This document shows, piece after piece, positions 17,501 through 24,030 of a stretch of DNA of 25,993 nt (position 1 is its first letter; each line of letters opens with the position of its first letter). The notes under the pieces were generated by a model. It was not told where the DNA came from. It saw only the letters and a list, made by a program, of their open reading frames with translations, and made no database searches. The position numbers and the translations under genes are program-made. The stretch is from positions 1-25,993 of the forward strand of contig CALBJW010000182.1 in the NCBI GenBank assembly GCA_937893145.1, written 5' to 3'. The DNA is from an uncultured Prevotellaceae bacterium (GTDB lineage Bacteria > Bacteroidota > Bacteroidia > Bacteroidales > Bacteroidaceae).

Positions 17501-18142
17501 TGCAGCATCCTTGAGGATATCGATGCTCTCGATATCGTTAGGGTTGATACCGTTAAGACCATTATCAGCTGTACCAGAAACGATACCGTCGATAACGAGG
17601 AGTGGAGAAGACTCATAGATAGTACCCGCACCACGGATATTTACCTTGAAGCCCTTACCTGGCTGTGAAGAAGACTGAGTAATCTGAACACCAGGAGTTG
17701 TTGCCTGCATAGCTGTGAGTGCGTTAGTAGTGTTGAGCTTAGCAACCTCTTCACCCTTAACCTGCACTGTAGCACCAGTGACCAACTTCTTCTTCATTGT
17801 ACCGTAACCTACAACTACAACGTCGTCGAGGAGTTCGTCGTCAGTCTTAAGAGTTACAACTACATTCTTGCGACCTGCGAGAGATACATTCTGAGTCTCG
17901 AAGCCGACATAAGAAACCACGATAGTAGCCTTGTCGGAAGAAACCTTGAAAGAGAACTTACCATTAAGGTCAGTTGCAGCACCATTCTGAGTGCCCTTCT
18001 CTATCACGGTTGCACCGATGATAGGCTCACCACTTGTTTCACGAACTGTACCACTAATGGTAACCTGAGCAAAAGATGCAAATGGCATAAGCACGAAGCA
18101 AGCCACAAGCAAAGCTCGGAAGTTCATAAAGTTTTTAAACAT
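14525..18142 (-). CDS. SusC/RagA TonB-dependent transporter with a C-terminal OmpA-like extension
   Basis: This 1205-residue protein has a signal peptide ending in FASFAQ, a carboxypeptidase-D regulatory-like domain (about 28-98), a conserved DDVVVVGYGT segment (about 106-115), a plug domain (about 117-240) and a long beta-barrel, as in SusC oligosaccharide importers. Unusually, the barrel end (YLVGLSVKF) is followed by 129 more residues (14528-14914): a Glu/Lys/Val-rich linker (IEKEVVKEVPVVKEVVKEVV) and an OmpA-like domain with VVTFPVNSSEI, VEIVAYASPEGN and ALSQRRADAVAEYLKSRGV. In the peptidoglycan-binding loop Ser occupies the place of the usual Asp, while the RRA arginines are kept. It is transcribed with SusD and the surface lipoprotein gene, with a probable promoter near 18321-18328. 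Confidence 0.95.
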   Translation of the reverse strand: MFKNFMNFRALLVACFVLMPFASFAQVTISGTVRETSGEPIIGATVIEKGTQNGAATDLNGKFSFKVSSDKATIVVSYVGFETQNVSLAGRKNVVVTLKTDDELLDDVVVVGYGTMKKKLVTGATVQVKGEEVAKLNTTNALTAMQATTPGVQITQSSSQPGKGFKVNIRGAGTIYESSPLLVIDGIVSGTADNGLNGINPNDIESIDILKDAASAAIYGARAANGVILVTTKQGKAGAISLQYDGFVGVSNPYKRPATLNAQDYMQIVNEARYNTDGYAADWGSLVPKYILDKVNDGWQGTDWFDLYRNKNAVQHSHAMTLAGGSDRSKFSMSLNYSYNEGIMGGDNASDYKRYGGRINSEHVLYRNSKGRDIITIGENVSYWYHSSHDLAESNGYWNILKPTYTTSPLVPVYTENGELASPSNTPGFISTMFSNPWAGFSNGEYQALNRNKDFGVGATVFWTIEPIKGLKYRGQLNTGYSASNFKSTTLPFSESATNSSDSYSLNMNMYESSSMTMDNTLAYQLPMLGKHSIDLMIGQSFEQSNWGFNMGGSASVGSANVNSLIASGWEYTFLSNYDFANVTGATGVTSPRQGTIASFFGRANWNYDEKYMATVTVRRDGSNNFARGHRWGTFPSASAGWVISSEPFMNATKSWLDSFKIRASWGQNGNCNIPNFSYLSNVNFSPSNYADYGYKFDSSMAGTIAQNSYVTGAYLNNAANEDVTWETSEQINVGFDAQFFNGRLGLNFDWYRKDTRDWLVQSPLVSVLGYENPYYMNGGDIRNQGVEVALSWRDRIGKNFNYHANVNFAYNKNEVTRIAGDQILGIDVTDALFENSSYVALVQKGMPVSYFSGLSHSGIWQNQAQIDAARAAGQTVMPGAQPGDCIWDDYNGDGVIDLPSDRHMIGDPTPDFTLGVNLGFEWKGLDFAVQGFGAFGHQIMQSYRTDLLANGYGNYTKDIFNRWHGEGTSNSMPRLTIGGSNWSNVSDVYMQNGDFFKIQNVTIGYDFARLLKKGSPFAQLRLYAQAQNLYTFTGYTGVDPELCSNGGNGASWVRGVDVGLYPSARTYLVGLSVKFADSKAKPAKEAAAPVFIEKEVVKEVPVVKEVVKEVVKNGNPNTYVVTFPVNSSEIINKAEVDGIEKGSTVEIVAYASPEGNADANVALSQRRADAVAEYLKSRGVNVVRITAKGADTEHANRIAIITVK

Positions 18143-18320
18143 GAGCTGTTAATTTAAGATTAATAATTATGTTGTTAATAAAATCTTTAGGTTTTCAATA
18201 CTAATTGTTGTCTTATATCCACACAATTCTTCAGTTGTTTCTTTACTTATTTAATTGTCATTTTCGAAGGTTTTTAGGGCTTATTTAGCCGCCTTTTCAA
18301 GAGGATACTTTTTGACGATG

Positions 18321-18328
18321 CAAAATTA
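18321..18328 (-). promoter_or_regulatory. Probable -7 element of the SusC operon
   Basis: TAATTTTG on the minus strand matches the Bacteroidota -7 consensus TAnnTTTG. No convincing -33 TTTG at the expected spacing was seen, which would suit an activator-dependent promoter. The start would be near 18314. Confidence 0.45.
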
Positions 18329-18426
18329 CAACATTTTTTAATACTACTTTGATACAATTTTATCGAGTTACGATACTTTTATTGTTTTTTATAACCTTGC
18401 GAAACTTTTGACAACTTTTTCATGCA

Positions 18427-18440
18427 TTTTTTGCAAAAAA
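18427..18440. promoter_or_regulatory. 14-bp perfect palindrome upstream of the AraC-family gene
   Basis: TTTTTTGCAAAAAA is self-complementary and lies about 37 bases upstream of the plus-strand -7 candidate at 18477. It could be a regulator site, but AT-rich palindromes of this kind also arise by chance. Confidence 0.25.
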
Positions 18441-18476
18441 AGTACAATCCTTATACCTTATTTTAAATTTATTATA

Positions 18477-18484
18477 TATATTTG
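18477..18484 (+). promoter_or_regulatory. Probable -7 element of the AraC-family gene
   Basis: TATATTTG fits TAnnTTTG and lies 32 bases before the ATG at 18517. No clear -33 element was seen. Confidence 0.45.
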
Positions 18485-18516
18485 CAGCGAAGATACAAAA
18501 TACCTATACACTAATC

Positions 18517-19443
18517 ATGGAAAATAGCCACATATTGCAAGAAATAACACCTCTGCAGGACAGGGATGTTTTCTATATCGCAGACAGAACAAAAGCAGAA
18601 TTCACTTATCCTCTGCACAAGCATGAAGTGTTTGAACTTAACTTCATCGAGAATGCAAAGGGAGCACGAAGATTGATTGGCGACTCAAACGAGGAAATCA
18701 GTCAGTACGACCTTGTCATCATAACAGGAGCTAACCTTGAACACATCTGGAAGCAGGGCAAGTGCGTTAGCAAAAACATTCGCGAGATAACCATTCATTT
18801 CCAGTTCGACCTTTCGGACAATAGCGCACTATCAAGAACTCCATTCTTGACTATTCGCGACATGCTGCGCAAAGCTCAAAACGGACTTAGTTTCCCATTG
18901 AGCGCAATACTTAAGGTGTATTCAAAACTGGACTCTTTATCATCTATCGAAAACAGTTTCACATGTGTGATTCAGTTCCTCGAAATCCTGCACGAATTGT
19001 CGCTTTGTGAAGATGCAAAAACTCTCGCAACTTCCTCATACGCAAGGGTTGAGGAGGAATGTACGAGCCGTCGAATTGCTAAGGTGAAGAAGTACATAAA
19101 TGCCCACTATATGGAGGAGGTACGCCTCGGCACTCTTGCCAATATCGTAGGTATGTCGGAGAGCGCTTTCAGTCGTTTCTTCAAGACACACACAGGCAAG
19201 AAACTGAGCGAGTACATTATCGACATTCGACTGGGTTATGCATCGAGAATGTTGATCGAAACTTCGACAAGTATTGCGGAGATTAGTTTCAAATGTGGAT
19301 TCAACAATCTCAGTAACTTTAACCGTATCTTTAAGAAGTATAAGGGTTGCTCTCCAACCGAGTTCAAGGAGAACTACAAAGACACGAAGGCAATGGAGAA
19401 AAAACGCTCCGACGAGGAGACTGAAATATCAAAGCACTTGTAG
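18517..19443 (+). CDS. AraC/XylS-family transcriptional regulator
   Basis: This 308-residue protein has no signal peptide or membrane segment. The N-terminal half (about 15-165) has a cupin-like sensor character (FTYPLHKHEVFELNFIENAKG, YDLVIITGANLEHIW). The C-terminal region (about 186-288) is a typical double helix-turn-helix: RIAKVKKYINAHYMEEVRLG, then LANIVGMSESAFSRFFKTHTG, then IAEISFKCGFNNLSNFNRIFKKYKGCSP. It is divergent from the SusC operon and upstream of the enzyme operon, so it is the likely local regulator, responding to a sugar or oligosaccharide in the cytoplasm. SusR-type or hybrid two-component sensors are the more common regulators at such loci, and none is present in this window. 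Confidence 0.93.
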   Translation: MENSHILQEITPLQDRDVFYIADRTKAEFTYPLHKHEVFELNFIENAKGARRLIGDSNEEISQYDLVIITGANLEHIWKQGKCVSKNIREITIHFQFDLSDNSALSRTPFLTIRDMLRKAQNGLSFPLSAILKVYSKLDSLSSIENSFTCVIQFLEILHELSLCEDAKTLATSSYARVEEECTSRRIAKVKKYINAHYMEEVRLGTLANIVGMSESAFSRFFKTHTGKKLSEYIIDIRLGYASRMLIETSTSIAEISFKCGFNNLSNFNRIFKKYKGCSPTEFKENYKDTKAMEKKRSDEETEISKHL

Positions 19444-19479
19444 TTTATTAACAGACTGCACTAATACTATTTTATCTAA

Positions 19480-19530
19480 AAATTCGCAAAGAATTGTATG
19501 TCACATACACTTTTTTGCGAATTTATTTAT
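19480..19530 (+). terminator. Probable terminator after the AraC-family gene
   Basis: AAATTCGCAAA (19480-19490) pairs with TTTGCGAATTT (19514-19524). An inner stem is formed by TGTATG (19495-19500) and CATACA (19504-19509). An AT-rich ATTTATT tract follows. It lies 36 bases after the stop codon at 19443. Confidence 0.6.
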
Positions 19531-19569
19531 TAATAAGGAAAAAGTACAATATATAGACAAAAAAGGTCC

Positions 19570-19599
19570 ATTGATTAATAAATATAATATGTACCTTTG
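19570..19599 (+). promoter_or_regulatory. Promoter of the esterase/mannanase/phosphorylase operon
   Basis: TACCTTTG (19592-19599) matches the TAnnTTTG -7 consensus, and ATTG (19570-19573) lies 18 bases upstream as a -33-like element. Transcription would start near 19606, giving a leader of about 45 nt before the ATG at 19651. Confidence 0.65.
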
Positions 19600-19650
19600 C
19601 ACGGTTTTAATATATTTTTGAAATACAATTTATACTTAACTTATAACAAA

Positions 19651-21147
19651 ATGAAAAAACTCCTTTCTTTATTTGTCACCCTTTTGGCATGTTTCACAGC
19701 TCATGCCCTTGAACTTCCTGACATCATCGGAAGCGACATGATGCTACAACAGAACACAGAAGCTAAGTTGTGGGGATGGGCTCAGCCAAACTCCGTAGTT
19801 GAAGTTACCGTATCATGGCACAAGAAGAAGTATTATGGTACAGCAAATAGTGAAGGTCGCTGGGACATAAGCGTTTCTACTCCTGCAGCAAGCTATGTTC
19901 CTCAGACATTGACAATCAAGGGTGATGGAGAAAAGAAGGTTCTGGACAATGTACTTATTGGTGAAGTTTGGTTTTGTTCTGGTCAGTCGAATATGGAAAT
20001 GCCTCTGAGAGGTTTCTGGAACTGTCCTATCGAAGGAGCAAACGAAGCCATTGCTCAGTCTGGAAAATACAAGAAATCTATTCGTGTAGCAACAATCGAC
20101 CACATCGATGCAGAAGTACCTCAAAAGAAGGTTACTGGCGGATGGAAGGTTTGTGTTCCTGAGAATGCTTCTGAGTTTTCTGCTTGCGGATATTTCTTTG
20201 CACGCACACTTACAGATATTCTTGATGTGCCAGTAGGTATCATCAACTGTTCTTGGGGTGGAAGTTGTGTGGAAGGATGGTTGCCAAAGGAAATCCTTCT
20301 CACCTACCCTGATGGACTTGTCCCAATGGACGACACATCATATCACCGCAAGATGGTGATGTTTAATGGTATGCTTTCGCCTCTTGCTGGTTATACCATT
20401 AAAGGTTTCCTTTGGAATCAAGGCGAAAGCAATGTTGGTAAAGAGAAGGAATATATTGACAGATTTATCACAATGACAAATCTCTGGCGCAAGATGTGGA
20501 ATCAGCCAAACGATAAACTCCCAATGTACACAGTCGAAATGCCTCCATACGATTACGGAGATGTGAATGGAGATTGGGGTGCTAAGTTCCGCGAGGCACA
20601 GCACATCATTGCAGAGCAGTTGCCAAATTCTGGTTGTGTTTGTACTTCCGACCTTATCTATGACTACGAACCTGCACAGGTTCATGGAACAAAGAAACTT
20701 GAAATTGGACAGCGACTCGCATATATGGCTGCCACTCGTGACTACGGAGTAAAGGGCATCGCTGCTGAAGCTCCAGAGTTTGATCACATGAAGATAATCG
20801 AGGCTGATGAAAATGATGCTCAGATTATCGCCGGAACAGCAGTTGCAAAGAACGAAAACGAGAAGGGAAAGGTTGTTTGCATGTACTTCAAAAACGGTAT
20901 CGAAGGCTTTGATCGTCTTAGCGGCATCGAAGGTTTTGAAGCAGCAGGCGAGGATGGCAAGTTCTACCCTGCTATCGTTTGGGCTGCATCAGACTGGCAA
21001 ACTGAACCACAAGGTTGCTTACTCAAGCTTGTTTGTCCTGAGGTTCCAGATGTGAAGAACATCAGATATTGTTTCAAGAACTTCATTCCTGGCAAGCTTC
21101 ATGGAATGAGAGGACTTCCTGTTGTACCATTTAGAACGGATAAGTAA
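19651..21147 (+). CDS. SGNH-type esterase, sialate O-acetylesterase-like (probable glycan deacetylase)
   Basis: The frame extends upstream to 19597, but the ATG at 19651 begins a good signal peptide (MKKLLSLFVTLLACFTAHA), giving 498 residues. An N-terminal beta-sandwich (about 20-100) is followed by the esterase core. Motifs include GEVWFCSGQSNMEMP with nucleophile Ser113, WGGSCVEGWLP, WNQGESN at about 255-261, and the late His345 in PAQVHGTKK. The family is annotated as sialate O-acetylesterase, but members in plant-polysaccharide loci are often acetyl-xylan or acetyl-mannan esterases. Here it heads an operon with an endo-mannanase, so deacetylation of acetylated glucomannan fragments is the likely job. 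A secreted or periplasmic location is predicted. The exact substrate is inferred. Confidence 0.9.
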   Translation: MKKLLSLFVTLLACFTAHALELPDIIGSDMMLQQNTEAKLWGWAQPNSVVEVTVSWHKKKYYGTANSEGRWDISVSTPAASYVPQTLTIKGDGEKKVLDNVLIGEVWFCSGQSNMEMPLRGFWNCPIEGANEAIAQSGKYKKSIRVATIDHIDAEVPQKKVTGGWKVCVPENASEFSACGYFFARTLTDILDVPVGIINCSWGGSCVEGWLPKEILLTYPDGLVPMDDTSYHRKMVMFNGMLSPLAGYTIKGFLWNQGESNVGKEKEYIDRFITMTNLWRKMWNQPNDKLPMYTVEMPPYDYGDVNGDWGAKFREAQHIIAEQLPNSGCVCTSDLIYDYEPAQVHGTKKLEIGQRLAYMAATRDYGVKGIAAEAPEFDHMKIIEADENDAQIIAGTAVAKNENEKGKVVCMYFKNGIEGFDRLSGIEGFEAAGEDGKFYPAIVWAASDWQTEPQGCLLKLVCPEVPDVKNIRYCFKNFIPGKLHGMRGLPVVPFRTDK

Positions 21148-21160
21148 GGAGACAGACCCT

Positions 21161-21195
21161 CCCCCTGCCCCTCCCATTAAAAGGGAGGGGAGTAG
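21161..21195. repeat. GC-rich hairpin between the esterase and mannanase genes
   Basis: CCCCTCCC (21168-21175) pairs perfectly with GGGAGGGG (21183-21190) around ATTAAAA. No T tract follows, and no promoter motif was seen before 21238, so read-through within the operon is expected. It resembles the dispersed GC-rich palindromes found in the lipoprotein genes. Confidence 0.6.
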
Positions 21196-21237
21196 GATGT
21201 GGGTAAACACATATACAAATAAAGATAAATAGATATT

Positions 21238-22608
21238 ATGAGAAAAATATTGGTTGGGATATTGGTTGCGATGGCTGTGCTTTGCGGATGTAATTCGGCA
21301 AAAGAGGATTCGCAATTCGTAACTGTGAAAGATGGTAAGTTCTTTATTGGAGATAAGGAATACCGTTATGTAGGCACAAACTTCTGGTATGGAGCAATAC
21401 TTGGAAGTGAAGGTCAAGGTGGAAATCGCGAACGACTCCTCAAGGAACTCGACGATATGAAGGAGATTGGTATTGACAACATTCGTGTACTTGTGGGTGG
21501 TGATGGTCGTGATAGCATCCCTTCACATATCGCTCCAAAGCTTCAGACACAACCTGGTGTATATAACGACACCATTCTTCAAGGTCTTGATTACCTTATG
21601 GCAGAACTTGAGAAGCGTGACATGAAGGCTGTTCTCTATTTCAACAACGCTTGGGAATGGAGCGGTGGTTATGGAGCTTACCTCGACTGGGTAGGTTTCA
21701 GCGGTGATGTTCAGAGTTCGAAGATACCAGGCGAAATGGTTCACTTCGACCAGACTCCTGTTCCATCTATTGATGGTTGGTGGGAATACATGCAGTATGC
21801 AGGCAACTTCGTGATGAACGACTCTGCAAAGGCTCTTGCAAACCAGCATGTGAAGAACATCGTTTCGCGTATAAACACAGTAACAGGAAAACCATATACT
21901 GAATCTACAGCTCTCATGTCTTGGGAGATTGCAAACGAACCTCGCTGTTTTGTTAACGACTCTATTCACAAGGCAAAGTTTGTGGAATGGATTGATGAAG
22001 TTAGCACTCTCATCAAGTCTATTGACAAAAACCATTTGGTGACTACAGGTTCGGAAGGTTATCACGGATGTGAGGACGACATGGAACTCTTCAACGCTAT
22101 CCACACACTTCCAAACATCGACTACGCATGTATTCACATCTGGCCTTACAACTGGGGATGGATTGGAAAGTACAACCAGAACTATGATGCTGACAAGACT
22201 ACAGAAGGTGAAGACCCAATCGTAGCATTGGTTGATACTGCTTGTGCAAACACTCTCCAGTACATCAACGAGGCTTACGAATATATGTCGAAGGCTGGTC
22301 GCCCTATGGTACTTGAGGAGTTTGGTTATCCTCGTGATAAGTTCGTGTTCACTCCTGGTAGTCCAACAACTGGTCGTGACACCTATTATAAATATGTATT
22401 CTCAATCATCCGCGACTCAGGCAAGATTGCAGGTTGCAACTTCTGGGGCTGGGGCGGTTCTGCAAATGTTAAGCACACTATTTGGGAACGTTGGGACGAT
22501 TATGTTTGCGACCCTGCACAAGAAGAACAAGGTCTCAACTCTGTGTTTAAATGTGACACTTCGACAATGAACATTATTAAGGAAATGACCTCACAAATAT
22601 CCAAATAA
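21238..22608 (+). CDS. GH5 endo-beta-1,4-mannanase (GH5_7-like), lipoprotein
   Basis: This 456-residue protein has a lipobox (LCGC, Cys18), so it is probably anchored in the outer membrane. The GH5 clan-A barrel shows the acid/base in SWEIANEPR (Glu234) and the nucleophile in MVLEEFGYPRD (Glu361). Other typical elements are GTNFWYGA near the start, HIWPYNWGW and FWGWGG near the end. The overall pattern matches the mannanase subfamily GH5_7, which cleaves the backbone of mannan, glucomannan and galactomannan. It is followed after 2 bases by the CE7 esterase gene and preceded by the SGNH esterase gene. The family is confident; the subfamily is recognised by eye only. Confidence 0.9.
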   Translation: MRKILVGILVAMAVLCGCNSAKEDSQFVTVKDGKFFIGDKEYRYVGTNFWYGAILGSEGQGGNRERLLKELDDMKEIGIDNIRVLVGGDGRDSIPSHIAPKLQTQPGVYNDTILQGLDYLMAELEKRDMKAVLYFNNAWEWSGGYGAYLDWVGFSGDVQSSKIPGEMVHFDQTPVPSIDGWWEYMQYAGNFVMNDSAKALANQHVKNIVSRINTVTGKPYTESTALMSWEIANEPRCFVNDSIHKAKFVEWIDEVSTLIKSIDKNHLVTTGSEGYHGCEDDMELFNAIHTLPNIDYACIHIWPYNWGWIGKYNQNYDADKTTEGEDPIVALVDTACANTLQYINEAYEYMSKAGRPMVLEEFGYPRDKFVFTPGSPTTGRDTYYKYVFSIIRDSGKIAGCNFWGWGGSANVKHTIWERWDDYVCDPAQEEQGLNSVFKCDTSTMNIIKEMTSQISK

Positions 22609-22610
22609 TC

Positions 22611-23927
22611 ATGAAACGATTCTTCGCTATATTAGTAATACTGATTTTTCACTTTTCACTTTTCACTTTTCACTCCTTTGCTCAGATTCGCGGAACAAGC
22701 ATAACCGTGACCGTTACTCCAGACCACAAGGACTGGACATATAAGGTTGGAGAAAAAATAGAATACACAGTGTGTGTGCTCAAGTCGGGTACTTTGCTTG
22801 ACAATGCAAAGATTAGCTATGAGATGGGACCTGACATGTATCCAGAGGTGAAGAAAGAGATGACTCTCAAGTCGGGTACAACAAAGATTTCGGGTAAGAT
22901 GAACAAACCTGGTTTCTATAATCTCAAGGTGACAACAATCACAACAAATGGAAAGTCTGTTGAAGGATGGTGCTGTGTTGCTGTTTCACCAGAAAAGATT
23001 CAGCCTACAGCTCAATGTCCAAAGGACTTCGATGATTTCTGGAAGAAAGCAATAGAAGAGGCCCGCTGGACTTCGCTCGAATCACATCTTGAGTTCCTTC
23101 CAGAACGAAGCACTCCTGAGGTAAACACATATCATGTTAGTTTCCAGAACGACAGATGGGGCCGCAGGGTATATGGTATTCTCAATGTACCAACAAAGCC
23201 AGGCAAGTACCCAGCAATCTTGAAGGTTCCAGGAGCAGGTGTTCGCCCTTACGGTGGAGACGAAGGACTTTGCAAGAAGGGTGTTATTGTTCTTGAGATT
23301 GGAATACATGGCATTCCTGTAATCAAGGAACAGGCATACTACGATAACCTCTTCACAGCAGCACTCGCAGACTACTGGACACATGGTTGCAACAATCGCG
23401 ACCGTTCATATTACAAGCATGTAGTGACAGGATGTATTCGTTCAATCGACTTCTTGGAATCGACTCCATCACTCAACCTTTCTTCTTCATGGGACGGAAA
23501 GAATCTCGGAGTGTGCGGTTCTTCTCAAGGAGGTTTCCTCACTCTTGCTACCACAGCACTCGACAAGCGAGTATCGTGCTACGCTCCTGTTCATGCTGCG
23601 ATGTGCGACCACGAGGCTTCACTCAAGAAGGTTGGTTGCGGATGGCCTCACATGTTCTATCAGGTTGAGAAACCAGACCCTGCAGAGATTGAGTGCATGA
23701 GATACTACGATGGTGTGAACTTCGCTCGCCGCATCACTGTTCCAGGTTGGTTCTCGTTTGGATTTAACGACAATGTAGTAGCACCAACATCAATGTATGC
23801 TACATATAATGTGGCAGGTGGAAAGAAGACCATCGCCCCATATCAGCAGACAGCCCATTTCTGGTATGATGAGCAATACACAGAATGGTTCGACTTCCTC
23901 TTGAAGAAATTAGGAGTGAAGAACTAA
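22611..23927 (+). CDS. CE7 family acetyl esterase (AXE1-like acetyl xylan esterase / cephalosporin deacetylase)
   Basis: This 438-residue exported protein has a signal peptide ending in SFAQ. The hydrophobic part of the signal is encoded by four TTTTCAC heptamers (22646-22673). An N-terminal beta-sandwich (about 26-128) precedes an alpha/beta-hydrolase domain with the catalytic triad Ser305 (CGSSQGG), Asp387 (FGFNDNVVAPTS) and His416 (QQTAHFWY). CE7 enzymes remove acetyl groups from small acetylated sugars and oligosaccharides. It starts 2 bases after the mannanase stop and precedes the cellobiose phosphorylase gene, so acetylated manno- or gluco-oligosaccharides are its likely substrates. 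Confidence 0.92.
   Translation: MKRFFAILVILIFHFSLFTFHSFAQIRGTSITVTVTPDHKDWTYKVGEKIEYTVCVLKSGTLLDNAKISYEMGPDMYPEVKKEMTLKSGTTKISGKMNKPGFYNLKVTTITTNGKSVEGWCCVAVSPEKIQPTAQCPKDFDDFWKKAIEEARWTSLESHLEFLPERSTPEVNTYHVSFQNDRWGRRVYGILNVPTKPGKYPAILKVPGAGVRPYGGDEGLCKKGVIVLEIGIHGIPVIKEQAYYDNLFTAALADYWTHGCNNRDRSYYKHVVTGCIRSIDFLESTPSLNLSSSWDGKNLGVCGSSQGGFLTLATTALDKRVSCYAPVHAAMCDHEASLKKVGCGWPHMFYQVEKPDPAEIECMRYYDGVNFARRITVPGWFSFGFNDNVVAPTSMYATYNVAGGKKTIAPYQQTAHFWYDEQYTEWFDFLLKKLGVKN
22646..22673 (+). repeat. Four tandem TTTTCAC heptamers inside a signal-peptide coding region
   Basis: TTTTCAC is repeated four times without interruption and encodes about residues 12-21 of the CE7 esterase signal peptide (FHFSLFTFH). 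Since 7 is not a multiple of 3, gain or loss of one unit would shift the reading frame. Confidence 0.85.
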
Positions 23928-23931
23928 TAAT

Positions 23932-23994
23932 CCTATAGAATCTATAGCGTCTATAGTATCTATAGTTTCTATAGTATCTATAGCCTCTATATCC
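23932..23994. repeat. Seven tandem 9-nt units containing CTATAG
   Basis: Units start at 23932, 23941, 23950, 23959, 23968, 23977 and 23986. The consensus is TCTATAGNN, the first unit beginning CC and the last reading TCTATATCC. Six contain the palindrome CTATAG. The array fills most of the gap between the CE7 esterase stop and the phosphorylase ATG. Confidence 0.9.
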
Positions 23995-24030
23995 CTCTCA
24001 GAAAAAATAAATAAAAACAATATATAAAAA

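Larger units (their letters stand above)
18143..18516. other. Divergent intergenic regulatory region (SusC gene / AraC-family gene)
   Basis: This 374-bp AT-rich gap between divergent genes has no ORF of note. It holds a -7-like motif for each side (18321-18328 minus; 18477-18484 plus), a leader of roughly 170 nt before the SusC ATG, a small GGCT/AGCC hairpin at 18278-18290 in that leader, and a 14-bp palindrome at 18427-18440. An AraC-type operator is expected here, but none was identified with confidence. Confidence 0.6.

Noticed and set aside
18200..18270. Three TTGT-containing direct repeats as AraC operators
   Set aside because: Spacing and sequence are too irregular in AT-rich DNA, and they lie inside the predicted leader downstream of the promoter.
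19597..19650. Upstream start for the SGNH esterase
   Set aside because: It overlaps the promoter -7 element and adds a non-signal extension before a clear signal peptide at 19651.
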